From: Acidobacteriota bacterium
GTDB lineage: Bacteria; Acidobacteriota; Thermoanaerobaculia; Multivoradales; Multivoraceae
Reading direction: 5' to 3'
Assembly (NCBI GenBank): GCA_003388555.1
Contig: QQVD01000007.1
Location: 46,452-110,451, forward strand
DNA length: 64,000 nt
Shown: positions 1 to 7,563 of the stretch, in pieces
Layout: each line of letters starts with the position of its first letter
How positions within the stretch are numbered: position 1 is the first letter of the stretch
Notes under the pieces: generated by a model
What the model was told of the DNA's origin: nothing
The model's input: only the letters and a program-made list of their open reading frames with translations
Databases searched by the model: none
Program-made: the position numbers and the translations under genes

Positions 1-67
1 CTCAAGGCGAAACGGGAGGCTCTGGCCTGGGCTGCCGCGGCGACCTGCGTCCGAGATCCTGCTCCCG

Positions 68-808
68 GTGCTCGCTGCGCTGGTCTTCGTGCTGGCGGCC
101 GCCTCGCTGGCCGCGCGCGAGGTCCCCTTCCTCAGCGGTCGCGTGGTCGACGAGGGCGGGTTCTTCTCCAGCGCCGGCCTCGAGAGCATCGAGGACAGGC
201 TGGTGTCGCTGGAGCAGCGCGGCGCCGCCCAGATGGCGGTGCTCACCGTCGACTCGCTCGAGGGCGATCCGCTCGAGGACTACTCGATGCGGGTGGTCGA
301 GACCTGGCAGCTCGGCGACGCCGAGCGCGACGACGGGCTGCTGTTACTGATCTCGCGCCAGGAGCGGGCACTGCGCCTCGAGGTCGGCTACGGCCTCGAA
401 GACCAGATCACCGACGCCCACGCCCGCCGCATCCTCGACCGCATCGTGACGCCAGCGTTCCGAGCGCGCGAGTTCGATCAGGGGGTCCTCGCCGCCGTCG
501 ACGCCGTCGACGCCCTGCTGCAGGGGCAGGAGGTGCCGGCCCTCGCCGACGAGGAGCCGGTGACGGGCTGGCGCGTGCTGCTGGTGATCGGCCTCTTCCT
601 GCTGCCTCTCCTCGTGGTCTTCATCGTCATGGTGACGCTCGGAGCCCGCCTCGCCCGGGGCAGTCGGGATTGGAGCTCGCGCGGCGGCTGGAGCATCCCG
701 ATCTCCCTCGGATCGGGGCGCAGCTACTCGAGCGGCAGCAGCTTCGGCGGCGGTTTCTCGGGCGGTGGCGGCAGCTTCGGAGGTGGCGGCGCGTCGGGAG
801 GCTGGTGA
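68..808 (+). CDS. TPM-domain (YgcG/Psb32-like) membrane protein
   Basis: The protein is built as an N-terminal hydrophobic signal segment (about residues 1-16), a TPM domain (about 18-155, with 'VDEGGFFS', 'VLTVDSLEG' and 'RALRLEVGYGLE'), one transmembrane helix (about 168-192) and a Gly/Ser-rich tail after residue 215. TPM proteins of this layout are exported and membrane-anchored; related domains act in photosystem II repair or as acid phosphatase-like modules, but the bacterial role is not settled. The GTG start at 68 is the first start inside the signal-like stretch. The frame stays open to the left edge, so the true start may lie outside the window, and a twin-arginine pair just upstream of the GTG could belong to the signal peptide. 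Its partner genes, often LemA, would be to the left and are not visible. Confidence 0.8.
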   Translation: MLAALVFVLAAASLAAREVPFLSGRVVDEGGFFSSAGLESIEDRLVSLEQRGAAQMAVLTVDSLEGDPLEDYSMRVVETWQLGDAERDDGLLLLISRQERALRLEVGYGLEDQITDAHARRILDRIVTPAFRAREFDQGVLAAVDAVDALLQGQEVPALADEEPVTGWRVLLVIGLFLLPLLVVFIVMVTLGARLARGSRDWSSRGGWSIPISLGSGRSYSSGSSFGGGFSGGGGSFGGGGASGGW

Positions 809-856
809 GGTGGTGGAGGTCGGCGGAGCCAGCGGAGGCTGGCGTTCGTTCCCAGA

Positions 857-890
857 CTCCCCCTGAAGGGGGAGGAGGCGGAGGTGCGTG
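857..890. repeat. Palindromic intergenic repeat, copy 1
   Basis: This copy starts with a perfect hairpin of CTCCCCC, a TGAA loop and GGGGGAG (857-874), followed by a GC-rich flank. It matches the reverse complement of 1588-1620 at about 29 of 33 positions. The rest of the 809-1115 gap shows nothing I can identify. Confidence 0.6.
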
Positions 891-1115
891 CGTGCTCGCC
901 GCCGCTCTCTCTTTCGTCACCATGGACTAGATCCGGGATCCACGCTTGCCTGAAGCGGTAGCGTTCTGGTTGGCAAACCCCACCTCCATCCCGGACTGAA
1001 CCGGGCCTCTGATAGAGACGTACGTCCGGGCGGTACCGCTGAAATCCGACCGCCATCCGAAGTCCCGGGTGGGCCGAAGAATCGGCACACCGAAGTTCTG
1101 CAAGGAGAAACACCC

Positions 1116-1499
1116 ATGAAGGCACGTCTCACCCGCTCTCTCCTCGTCCTCGTCGCCGGCGCGGCGCTCTTCGCCGCCGGCGTGCTCTACGCCGACAACC
1201 ACGTCGAGAAGCCGACCTCGGTGATCCACGTGGTGACCCTCGACTGGGCCGAGGGCGCCAGCAAGGAGGAAATCCAGGCGGCTCTCGACGGCGTCGAGAC
1301 GCTGGCGGCGGAGTACGACGGCATCACCCGGGTGTGGCTCAAGAGCATCAAGTCGCAGACCAAGGACGCCGCCTTCGTCATGGAGTTCAAGGATCAGGCC
1401 GCCCTCGAGGCCTACGCCGGCAGCGACGCGCAGAAGAAGTGGTACGAGGTCTACCTGCCGGTGCGCGGTCGCAGCGTCACCAGCGACATCACGAACTAG
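1116..1499 (+). CDS. Exported Dabb (stress-responsive alpha/beta barrel) domain protein
   Basis: A 127-residue protein with a clear signal peptide (about residues 1-26, cleaved near 'LYA-DN') followed by a Dabb-type ferredoxin-like domain. The hallmarks are 'IHVVTLDWAEGASKEEI', a central 'ITRVWLKSIK' strand and the final 'KKWYEVYLPV'. Dabb domains are small dimeric barrels. Most are cytoplasmic and of unknown or polyketide-cyclase-like role; an exported version suggests a periplasmic small-molecule binder, which is inference. The start is supported by AAGGAG eight bases upstream of ATG. The gene stands alone between two inverted copies of an intergenic palindromic repeat. Confidence 0.8.
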   Translation: MKARLTRSLLVLVAGAALFAAGVLYADNHVEKPTSVIHVVTLDWAEGASKEEIQAALDGVETLAAEYDGITRVWLKSIKSQTKDAAFVMEFKDQAALEAYAGSDAQKKWYEVYLPVRGRSVTSDITN

Positions 1500-1587
1500 G
1501 GCTTCGTGGTCCTTACCACGAAGTCCGTTCACATCACTCCGCGAGCGCCAGGCAGCCTGCGGCCGGGGCCACGATCAGGGTCGGAGT

Positions 1588-1622
1588 CGCGAGCCTCCGC
1601 TTCCTCCCCCTTCAGGGGGAGG
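1588..1622. repeat. Palindromic intergenic repeat, copy 2 (inverted)
   Basis: The hairpin core CCTCCCCCTTCAGGGGGAGG (1603-1622) is a near-perfect palindrome. The whole element is the reverse complement of the copy at 857-890. A weaker third relic (CCCCTTCAGGG) lies near 1652. The two copies bracket the Dabb gene. This looks like a REP-type dispersed element; only a genome-wide count could confirm that. Confidence 0.55.
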
Positions 1623-1777
1623 ACCGAGGTGGGGGTGTCTCGTGAAGCGATCCCCTTCAGGGACGCGGAACGAGGAACGATCTCAGCGTTCGCAGGCTGA
1701 CCCAACCTCAGTCGCGCAGCGCCCCAGAAACCCGCGCGCTCAGCTCAGCGCGAACTTCCCTGCGGTAGCTCCGCCCG

Positions 1778-3649
1778 CTACATCTCCTCCAGCGCCTCGA
1801 TCCCGAGCAGACCCATGCCGCCGCGCAGCACGGCGAGCACCGCCTCGAGCAGCGCCAGCCGCGAGCTCCGCTGGGGCTCCTCGGCGTCGAGCACGCGATG
1901 GTCGTGGTAGAGGGCGTTGAAGCTCTGGGCGAGCTCGAAGAGCGCCGTCGCCAGGCGCGCCGGATCGTAGCTCTGCGCCGCGTCGGCCACCGCCAGCGGG
2001 TAGAGCGCCACAGCCTGCACCAGGCGCCACTCGGCGTCGCTCTCCAGCACCAGCGGTGACGGCGCGCTCCAACCCCCGGCCTCGTCCGCCTTGCGCAGGA
2101 TCGAGGCGATGCGCGCGCCGGTGTACTGCAGGTAGGGCCCGGTCTTGCCCTCGAAGGCCAGCGACGAGCGTGGGTCGAACTGGATGTCGGTCTCGCGGCC
2201 GACGAGCAGGAAGTTGAAGGTGATCGCCGACAGCGCGATCGCCAGGGCGCGGCGCTCGAGCTCCTCGTCGGGCGGCCTCTCGCCGCCGTCGCCGAGCCGC
2301 TGCTCGAGCTCCTCGCGCGCCATCGCGCGCAGCTCGTGCACCAGGTCGTCGGCGTCGACCACGGTGCCCTCGCGCGACTTCATCTTGCCTTCGGGCAGGT
2401 AGACCATGCCGTAGCTGAGGTGGTGCACCTCGCTCGCCCACGGCACGCCGAGCAGCTCGAGGGTGGCCTTGAGCTGCTTCATGTAGAAGTCCTGCTCGGA
2501 GCCGATCACGTAGAGCGACCGGGTGAGCTGGAACTCCTCGAACTTGATCGTCGCCAGGTTGATGTCCTGGGTGATGTAGAGGCCGGTGCCGTCGCCGCGC
2601 AGCACCACCTTGTCCTGCAGGTTGCCGTGCTTGGAGAGCGGCGCGATCACGGCGCCGTTGGGCGCCTTCTCGAACACCCCGCGCTCGAGCGCGTCGAGGA
2701 TGATCTCGCGGCCGCCGCGGTAGATGTCGCTCTCGTAGTAGTGCTTGTCGAAGTCGATGCCGAGCAGCTCGTAGGTCTGGGCGAAGCCGTCGTAGACCCA
2801 CTGGTTCATGGTGCGCCAGAGCTCGCGCACCTCGGGATCCTCGGCCTCCCACTGCTGCAGCAGCGCACGCGCCGACTGCATCAGCTCGGACTGCTGCTGG
2901 AACTCCTCGTCGAGCTGTTCGCGCTTCCTGGTGTCGAGCTTCTCGAGCGCCGCGGCGTCGAGGCCCTTCTGCTCGTCCCAGCGCCGCCGCTCGGCGCGCA
3001 GCTCCTGGTCGAAGCGCACGTACCAGCGGCCGACGAAGTGATCGCCCTTCTCGCCGCTGCTCTGCGGTGTCTCGCCGGCGGCGAAGTCGCGGTAGGCGAT
3101 CATCGACTTGGCGATGTGGATGCCGCGGTCGTTGATGATGTCGGTCTTCAGCACCTCAGCGCCCTGGCTGGCGACCAGGCGCGCCACAGCGCGGCCGAGC
3201 ACCGCGTTGCGCACGTGCCCGAGGTGCAGCGGCTTGTTGGTGTTGGGCGAGACGTACTCGACCATCACCCGCTGGCCGCTCTCGCGCTCGCTGTCGCCGT
3301 ACGAGGAGCCACGCTCGCGTGCCGCCGCCACCACCCGCTCGCACAGTGCGCCGCGCTCCAGGCTGAGGTTGAGGTAGGGACCGGCGGCTTCCGCCCTCGC
3401 CACCGCCGGCGACGCGGCGATCGCGTCGGCCAGCTCGCCGGCGATCTGGGCCGGGTTCTTGCGCAGGCTGCGCGCGAGCGGGAAGCAGGCCAGCGCCAGG
3501 TCGGCACCGGTGTGCTCCGGCGCCACGGTGAGCTGCACCTCGGCTGCCGGCAGCGCGCCCCCGGTGGCCTGCTCGAGCCGTTCGGCGATGTCGCGGAAGG
3601 TCGGTTCGAGGGCGGTGCCCCGGACGCTGTCTGGGTTGAGGTTCTTCAC
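1778..3649 (-). CDS. argS: Arginyl-tRNA synthetase
   Basis: This enzyme charges tRNA-Arg with arginine in the cytoplasm. It is a class I synthetase of 623 residues. Visible hallmarks are an N-terminal additional domain (about 1-115), the HIGH-type motif 'HLGH' at 142-145 inside 'SPNTNKPLHLGHVRN', a KMSK-like 'KMKSREG' at 422-428, and a C-terminal DALR anticodon-binding region (about 480-623, 'SFNALYHDH'). I chose the GTG at 3649 because homology begins there ('KNLNPDSVR'); the frame is open further upstream but that part is arginine-rich and unlike the family. A canonical intact KMSKR is not usual in bacterial ArgRS, so the degenerate form is expected. It is convergent with nothing on its 3' side and divergent from the alcohol dehydrogenase gene. 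Confidence 0.95.
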   Translation of the reverse strand: MKNLNPDSVRGTALEPTFRDIAERLEQATGGALPAAEVQLTVAPEHTGADLALACFPLARSLRKNPAQIAGELADAIAASPAVARAEAAGPYLNLSLERGALCERVVAAARERGSSYGDSERESGQRVMVEYVSPNTNKPLHLGHVRNAVLGRAVARLVASQGAEVLKTDIINDRGIHIAKSMIAYRDFAAGETPQSSGEKGDHFVGRWYVRFDQELRAERRRWDEQKGLDAAALEKLDTRKREQLDEEFQQQSELMQSARALLQQWEAEDPEVRELWRTMNQWVYDGFAQTYELLGIDFDKHYYESDIYRGGREIILDALERGVFEKAPNGAVIAPLSKHGNLQDKVVLRGDGTGLYITQDINLATIKFEEFQLTRSLYVIGSEQDFYMKQLKATLELLGVPWASEVHHLSYGMVYLPEGKMKSREGTVVDADDLVHELRAMAREELEQRLGDGGERPPDEELERRALAIALSAITFNFLLVGRETDIQFDPRSSLAFEGKTGPYLQYTGARIASILRKADEAGGWSAPSPLVLESDAEWRLVQAVALYPLAVADAAQSYDPARLATALFELAQSFNALYHDHRVLDAEEPQRSSRLALLEAVLAVLRGGMGLLGIEALEEM

Positions 3650-3865
3650 TGCGTCTCTCGCGTGGCGGCGTCCACGGGCCACGAGCCACCCGCCACGGCG
3701 GCGGGCGGCGATGGGCCGGGATGCGGGTGAGTCGGCGGGGCGAACGGCCGGGCGCCAGGGCTCTAGCATCGCCGGTCAGAGCCCGGGCGGCGGGCTGGTA
3801 GCGTAGGGAAAGGCTCCAGCCGGCGCAACCTGCCCCGGGACAGTGCCGAAGGAGGTCGAGGCGCG

Positions 3866-4927
3866 ATGAAGGCCGTCGTCTACCACGGGCCGCACGACAT
3901 GCGGGTCGAGAACGTCGCCGACCCGGGACTGCAGGAGCCCACCGACGCCCTGCTGCGCATCGAGCGCACCGCGATCTGCGGCTCCGATCTGCACCTCTGG
4001 CACTCCGAGGCTTTCGCCGAGGCGGTCGAGCCCGGTTTCGTGGTCGGCCACGAGTTCCTCGGCACCGTGCTCGAGGTCGGATCGGCGGTGCGCCGGGTAC
4101 GTCCGGGCGACCGGGTGCTGGTCGCCTGCACCACCGGCTGCGGCGAGTGCGCGTCGTGCCGCGCCGGGCTCGCCAGCGGCTGCCCGGTGACCACGGCCGG
4201 CTTCACCCGCCAGAACGTGTTCGGTTTCTCGCACGAGCTGTGGGGTGGCCAGGCCGAGGTGGCGCGGGTGCCGTTCGCCGACGCCAACTGCTTCGCGGTG
4301 CCGCCCGATCTGGACGACGAGCAGGTGCTCTTCCTCACCGACATCCTGCCCACCGGTGAGCTCGGCGCCGAGCTGGCGCGGGTCGGCGTCGGCGAGACGG
4401 TGGTGGTGTTCGGGTGCGGACCGGTGGGCACCTTCGCCCAGCGCTGCGCGGCGGTGCGCGGCGCGGCCCAGGTGATCGCCGTCGATCTCGATCGCGACCG
4501 CCTCGCACGCGCCGAGCGCAGCGGCGCCGTCGCCCTGCATCCCGGGGACGGCGATCTGCTGGAGCGCGTGCTCGAGCTCACCGACGGGCTCGGCGCCCAC
4601 TGCGCGATCGAAGCCGTGGGCAGCAGCGAGCTGGTGCACCAGGCGGCCGCGGTGGTGCGCCCCGGCGGCCGCATCGCCGCGATCGGGGTGATCCTCGAGC
4701 CGTGGCAGATCGAATGGCCGCTCTTCTTCGCCAAGAACCTCACCCTGGCGAGCGGTCTGGTGTCGCCACAGGCGTCGATCCATCGTCTGCTGCCGCTGAT
4801 CCGTAGCGGTCGGCTCGATCCGGCCGAGATCGTCTCGCACCGCTTCCCGCTGGCCGGGGCGCGCGATGCCTACGAGCTGTTCGCGGCGCGGCGTGACGGC
4901 GTGCTCAAAGTGGTGCTCGAGCCCTGA
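3866..4927 (+). CDS. Zinc-dependent alcohol dehydrogenase (MDR family)
   Basis: A 353-residue medium-chain dehydrogenase that should oxidise an alcohol with NAD(P). The catalytic zinc site is present (C38, H62, E63 in 'GHE'). All four structural-zinc cysteines are visible (C92, C95, C98, C106). The Rossmann fold follows ('GCGPVG', about 178-183) with 'AVDLDRDRL', where the acidic residue after the second strand suggests NAD preference. The ATG is preceded by a strong AAGGAGG. It resembles the threonine/sorbitol dehydrogenase-like branch that reduces S-nitroso or polyol substrates, but the substrate cannot be read from sequence. Its stop lies 16 bp from the stop of the convergent permease gene. 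Confidence 0.9.
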   Translation: MKAVVYHGPHDMRVENVADPGLQEPTDALLRIERTAICGSDLHLWHSEAFAEAVEPGFVVGHEFLGTVLEVGSAVRRVRPGDRVLVACTTGCGECASCRAGLASGCPVTTAGFTRQNVFGFSHELWGGQAEVARVPFADANCFAVPPDLDDEQVLFLTDILPTGELGAELARVGVGETVVVFGCGPVGTFAQRCAAVRGAAQVIAVDLDRDRLARAERSGAVALHPGDGDLLERVLELTDGLGAHCAIEAVGSSELVHQAAAVVRPGGRIAAIGVILEPWQIEWPLFFAKNLTLASGLVSPQASIHRLLPLIRSGRLDPAEIVSHRFPLAGARDAYELFAARRDGVLKVVLEP

Positions 4928-4943
4928 GCCCGGACGCCCCGCC

Positions 4944-7349
4944 TCACTCGCTGCGCAGCACCTCGGGCAGGTCGCTGGTCACCGCCCGGCGCGCCGGGAT
5001 CAGGATCGCCACCGCCGCGACCGCCGCCAGCACCAGAGGCACCGAGAGATAGGTGGCCGGGTCGTGCGGCTCGACGGCGTAGAGCACCGAGCGCAGCACG
5101 CGGCCCGCCAGCAGCGCCGCGACCAGGCCCAGGGCGGTGCCGATGCCGACCAGGGCCATGCCCTGCGCCAGCACCCGGCCGATCAGGTCGCGCCGGTCGG
5201 CGCCGATCGCCATGCGGATGCCCAGCTCGCGGCGACGTTGGGCCACCGTGTAGCTCATGACGCCGTAGAGGCCGAGCGCGGCGAGCACCAGAGCGAGCAC
5301 CGAGAAGGTCCCGATCAGCCCGGCGAGCAGGCGCTCCGAGCTGGTCGCCCGGGTCACCAGCTCGTCGAGCGTCTGCACCTGCGAGATGGCGAGGTTGGGG
5401 TCGAGCTCGGCGATCGCGGCGCGCACCGGCGCGGTGAGCTGGTACGGGTCGCCCGAGCTGCGCAGCAGGAAGAAGAGGGTGCCGACCGGCGACTGGTCGA
5501 ACGGGAAGTAGGCCGCCGGGCGGGCCGGCGCGGTGAGCCCGAAGTGGCGGGTGTCGGCGACCGTGCCAACGATCTGACGCCAGCGCGGCGGGTCGCCGCC
5601 GAAGTGGATACGTCGGCCGATCGGGCTCTCGCCGTCGAAGTAGCGCTGCACCGCCGCCTCGTTGAGGATGGCGACGTCTAGCGCGTCCTGCCCGTCGCGG
5701 GCGTCGAAGGCGCGGCCGCGAGTGAGCTCGATGCCCAGGTGGCGGAAGAAGTCGGCGTCGACCGAGCGCACCCAGGCCACCGGGGGCTGCGCCTCGGGGT
5801 CCTGCACCGCCCCCTCGATGACGAAGTTCGAATCGCCGTCGAAGCCGGCCAGCGGCGGCGACATGGTGTGCGACACCGAGGTGACGCCGGGCAGCGCGGC
5901 GAGGCGCTCACGGGCCTGCGCCGCGAAGGCGACCCGCTGCTCGGCCTCGGGGTACTCCGCCGGTGACAGATTGACCCGCGTCATCAGCACCCGCTCGGTG
6001 TCGACTCCGAGGTCGACGCGGGTGAGGGCGAGGAAGCTGCGCACCAGCACACCGGCGGCGAGCAGCAGCACCAGCGCCAGGGCGACCTCTGCGACCACCA
6101 GGCCGGAACGCAGCCGGCCCGTGCTGCGCGCACCCAGCGCCTGCTGCATCGAGCTCTGCAGCTGGCTGCGGCTGGTGCGCAGCGCCGGCGCGATGCCGAA
6201 GATCAGGCCCGCCGCGAGCGACAGGCCGAGGGCGAAGGCGAGCACCGTTGCGTCGACGCGCGCCGCCTCGATGCGCGGCAGCTCGCCGGCGAGGCGCACA
6301 CCGAGCTGACGCACCGCCAGGGCCGCGGCGCCGGTGCCGAGAGCGCCGCCGAGCAGCGACAGCGCCAGGCTCTCCGAGAGCGTCTGCCACACCAGGTGTG
6401 CCCGTCCGGCGCCGAGGGCGGAGCGCAGCGCCAGCTCGCCGCGACGCTCCTGGGCCCGCGCCAGCAGCAGGTTGGCGACGTTGCCGCAGCAGATCAGCAG
6501 CACCAGCCCGACCGCGCCGAGCAGCACCAGCAGCGGAGCGCGCACCGAGCCGACGACGAGATCGTGCAGCGGGATCAGGCGGATCTGCACGCCTTTGTTG
6601 GCGCCGGGATGTTCCTGCTCGAGCCGGCTGGCCACCGTCGCCATCTGCTCGCCGGCGCGCTCCACGGTGATGCCGTCGCCGAGGCGCGCGACCACCCGCA
6701 AGGTGATGCAGCCGCGGCCGCAGCTGTTGCTGGGATCGATGCGCAGCGGCGCCAGCACGTCGGCGGCGCCGATGATCGGCATCTCGAAGCCGGGCGGCAG
6801 CACGCCCACCACCTCGTAGCTGTTGCCCGACAGCCGCAGCGTGCGCCCGACGACGTCGCGGTCGCCGCCGAAGCGGCGCTGCCACAGCTCGTGGCCGAGC
6901 AGCACGACGCCTTCGCTGCCGGCGAGGTCGTCTTCGGCGGTGAGATCGCGCCCCAGCTGCGGTGGCAGCTCGAGCACCTCGAGTAGGGTGTGCGAGGCCA
7001 CCGCGCCGCTGAGCATCTCGGCCTCGCCGTCGCCGGTGAGGGTCGGCCGCCATCCGCCGACCGCCGCCATCTCCTCGAACGACGTACCCTGCGCCCGCCA
7101 GTCGGCGAAGTTGTCCCACGACGTCCACTCCTGCTCGGGGCCGTCGCGCCGCGTCTCGTCCTGCCACAGGGTCACCAGCTCGTCGGCGTCGGGATAGGCG
7201 AGCGAGGTCAGCAGCACCGAGTGCACCAGCGAGAAGATCGCCACGTTGGCCCCGATGCCGAGGGTCAGGGTCAGCAGTACCACCGCGGTGAGCAGCGGCC
7301 GGCGCCGCAGCGAACGAAGGGTCCAACGCATCTGTCGTAGCGAGCTCAT
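4944..7349 (-). CDS. ADOP-family ABC transporter permease (MacB/FtsX type)
   Basis: An 801-residue inner-membrane permease with duplicated architecture: N-terminal helix ('LTAVVLLTLTLGIGANVAIFS'), MacB periplasmic core domain (about 50-250), FtsX helices (about 275-390), a second core domain (about 425-650) and a second FtsX block (about 680-790, with 'RRRELGIRMAIGA'). This doubled form is the acidobacterial duplicated orphan permease; no ATPase gene is next to it, as is usual for the family. Such permeases probably act in MacB-like efflux or mechanotransmission, substrate unknown. The ATG has GGGAGA upstream. Unlike the second ADOP gene (21152-23911) it lacks a permease-prefix domain and has no PadR neighbour. 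Confidence 0.92.
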   Translation of the reverse strand: MSSLRQMRWTLRSLRRRPLLTAVVLLTLTLGIGANVAIFSLVHSVLLTSLAYPDADELVTLWQDETRRDGPEQEWTSWDNFADWRAQGTSFEEMAAVGGWRPTLTGDGEAEMLSGAVASHTLLEVLELPPQLGRDLTAEDDLAGSEGVVLLGHELWQRRFGGDRDVVGRTLRLSGNSYEVVGVLPPGFEMPIIGAADVLAPLRIDPSNSCGRGCITLRVVARLGDGITVERAGEQMATVASRLEQEHPGANKGVQIRLIPLHDLVVGSVRAPLLVLLGAVGLVLLICCGNVANLLLARAQERRGELALRSALGAGRAHLVWQTLSESLALSLLGGALGTGAAALAVRQLGVRLAGELPRIEAARVDATVLAFALGLSLAAGLIFGIAPALRTSRSQLQSSMQQALGARSTGRLRSGLVVAEVALALVLLLAAGVLVRSFLALTRVDLGVDTERVLMTRVNLSPAEYPEAEQRVAFAAQARERLAALPGVTSVSHTMSPPLAGFDGDSNFVIEGAVQDPEAQPPVAWVRSVDADFFRHLGIELTRGRAFDARDGQDALDVAILNEAAVQRYFDGESPIGRRIHFGGDPPRWRQIVGTVADTRHFGLTAPARPAAYFPFDQSPVGTLFFLLRSSGDPYQLTAPVRAAIAELDPNLAISQVQTLDELVTRATSSERLLAGLIGTFSVLALVLAALGLYGVMSYTVAQRRRELGIRMAIGADRRDLIGRVLAQGMALVGIGTALGLVAALLAGRVLRSVLYAVEPHDPATYLSVPLVLAAVAAVAILIPARRAVTSDLPEVLRSE

Positions 7350-7563
7350 GCCGTTTTCTCCCGTGGACGGTCTGGGCTCCCTCTGGGCGCCGATCCCGAG
7401 GGCGACGAGCGCAGGCTCAGGGAGTCTGCCTCATCCGGTGGCTCGAGGCCGAGGGCTTCCCTCCTCTACGCGTCGCCGCGTCGGAGGTTGAGGCGACCGC
7501 CCGCGAGGGCTCCGGCGGCGTCGAGGCGAGGGCGCAGCCGAGCTCGCGGTTCGCCTCGGCGTC

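Noticed and set aside
2336..3730. A long open frame antisense to argS
   Set aside because: The sense frame is a textbook ArgRS; the antisense product is low-complexity Leu/Val/Ala/His-rich and has no ribosome site.
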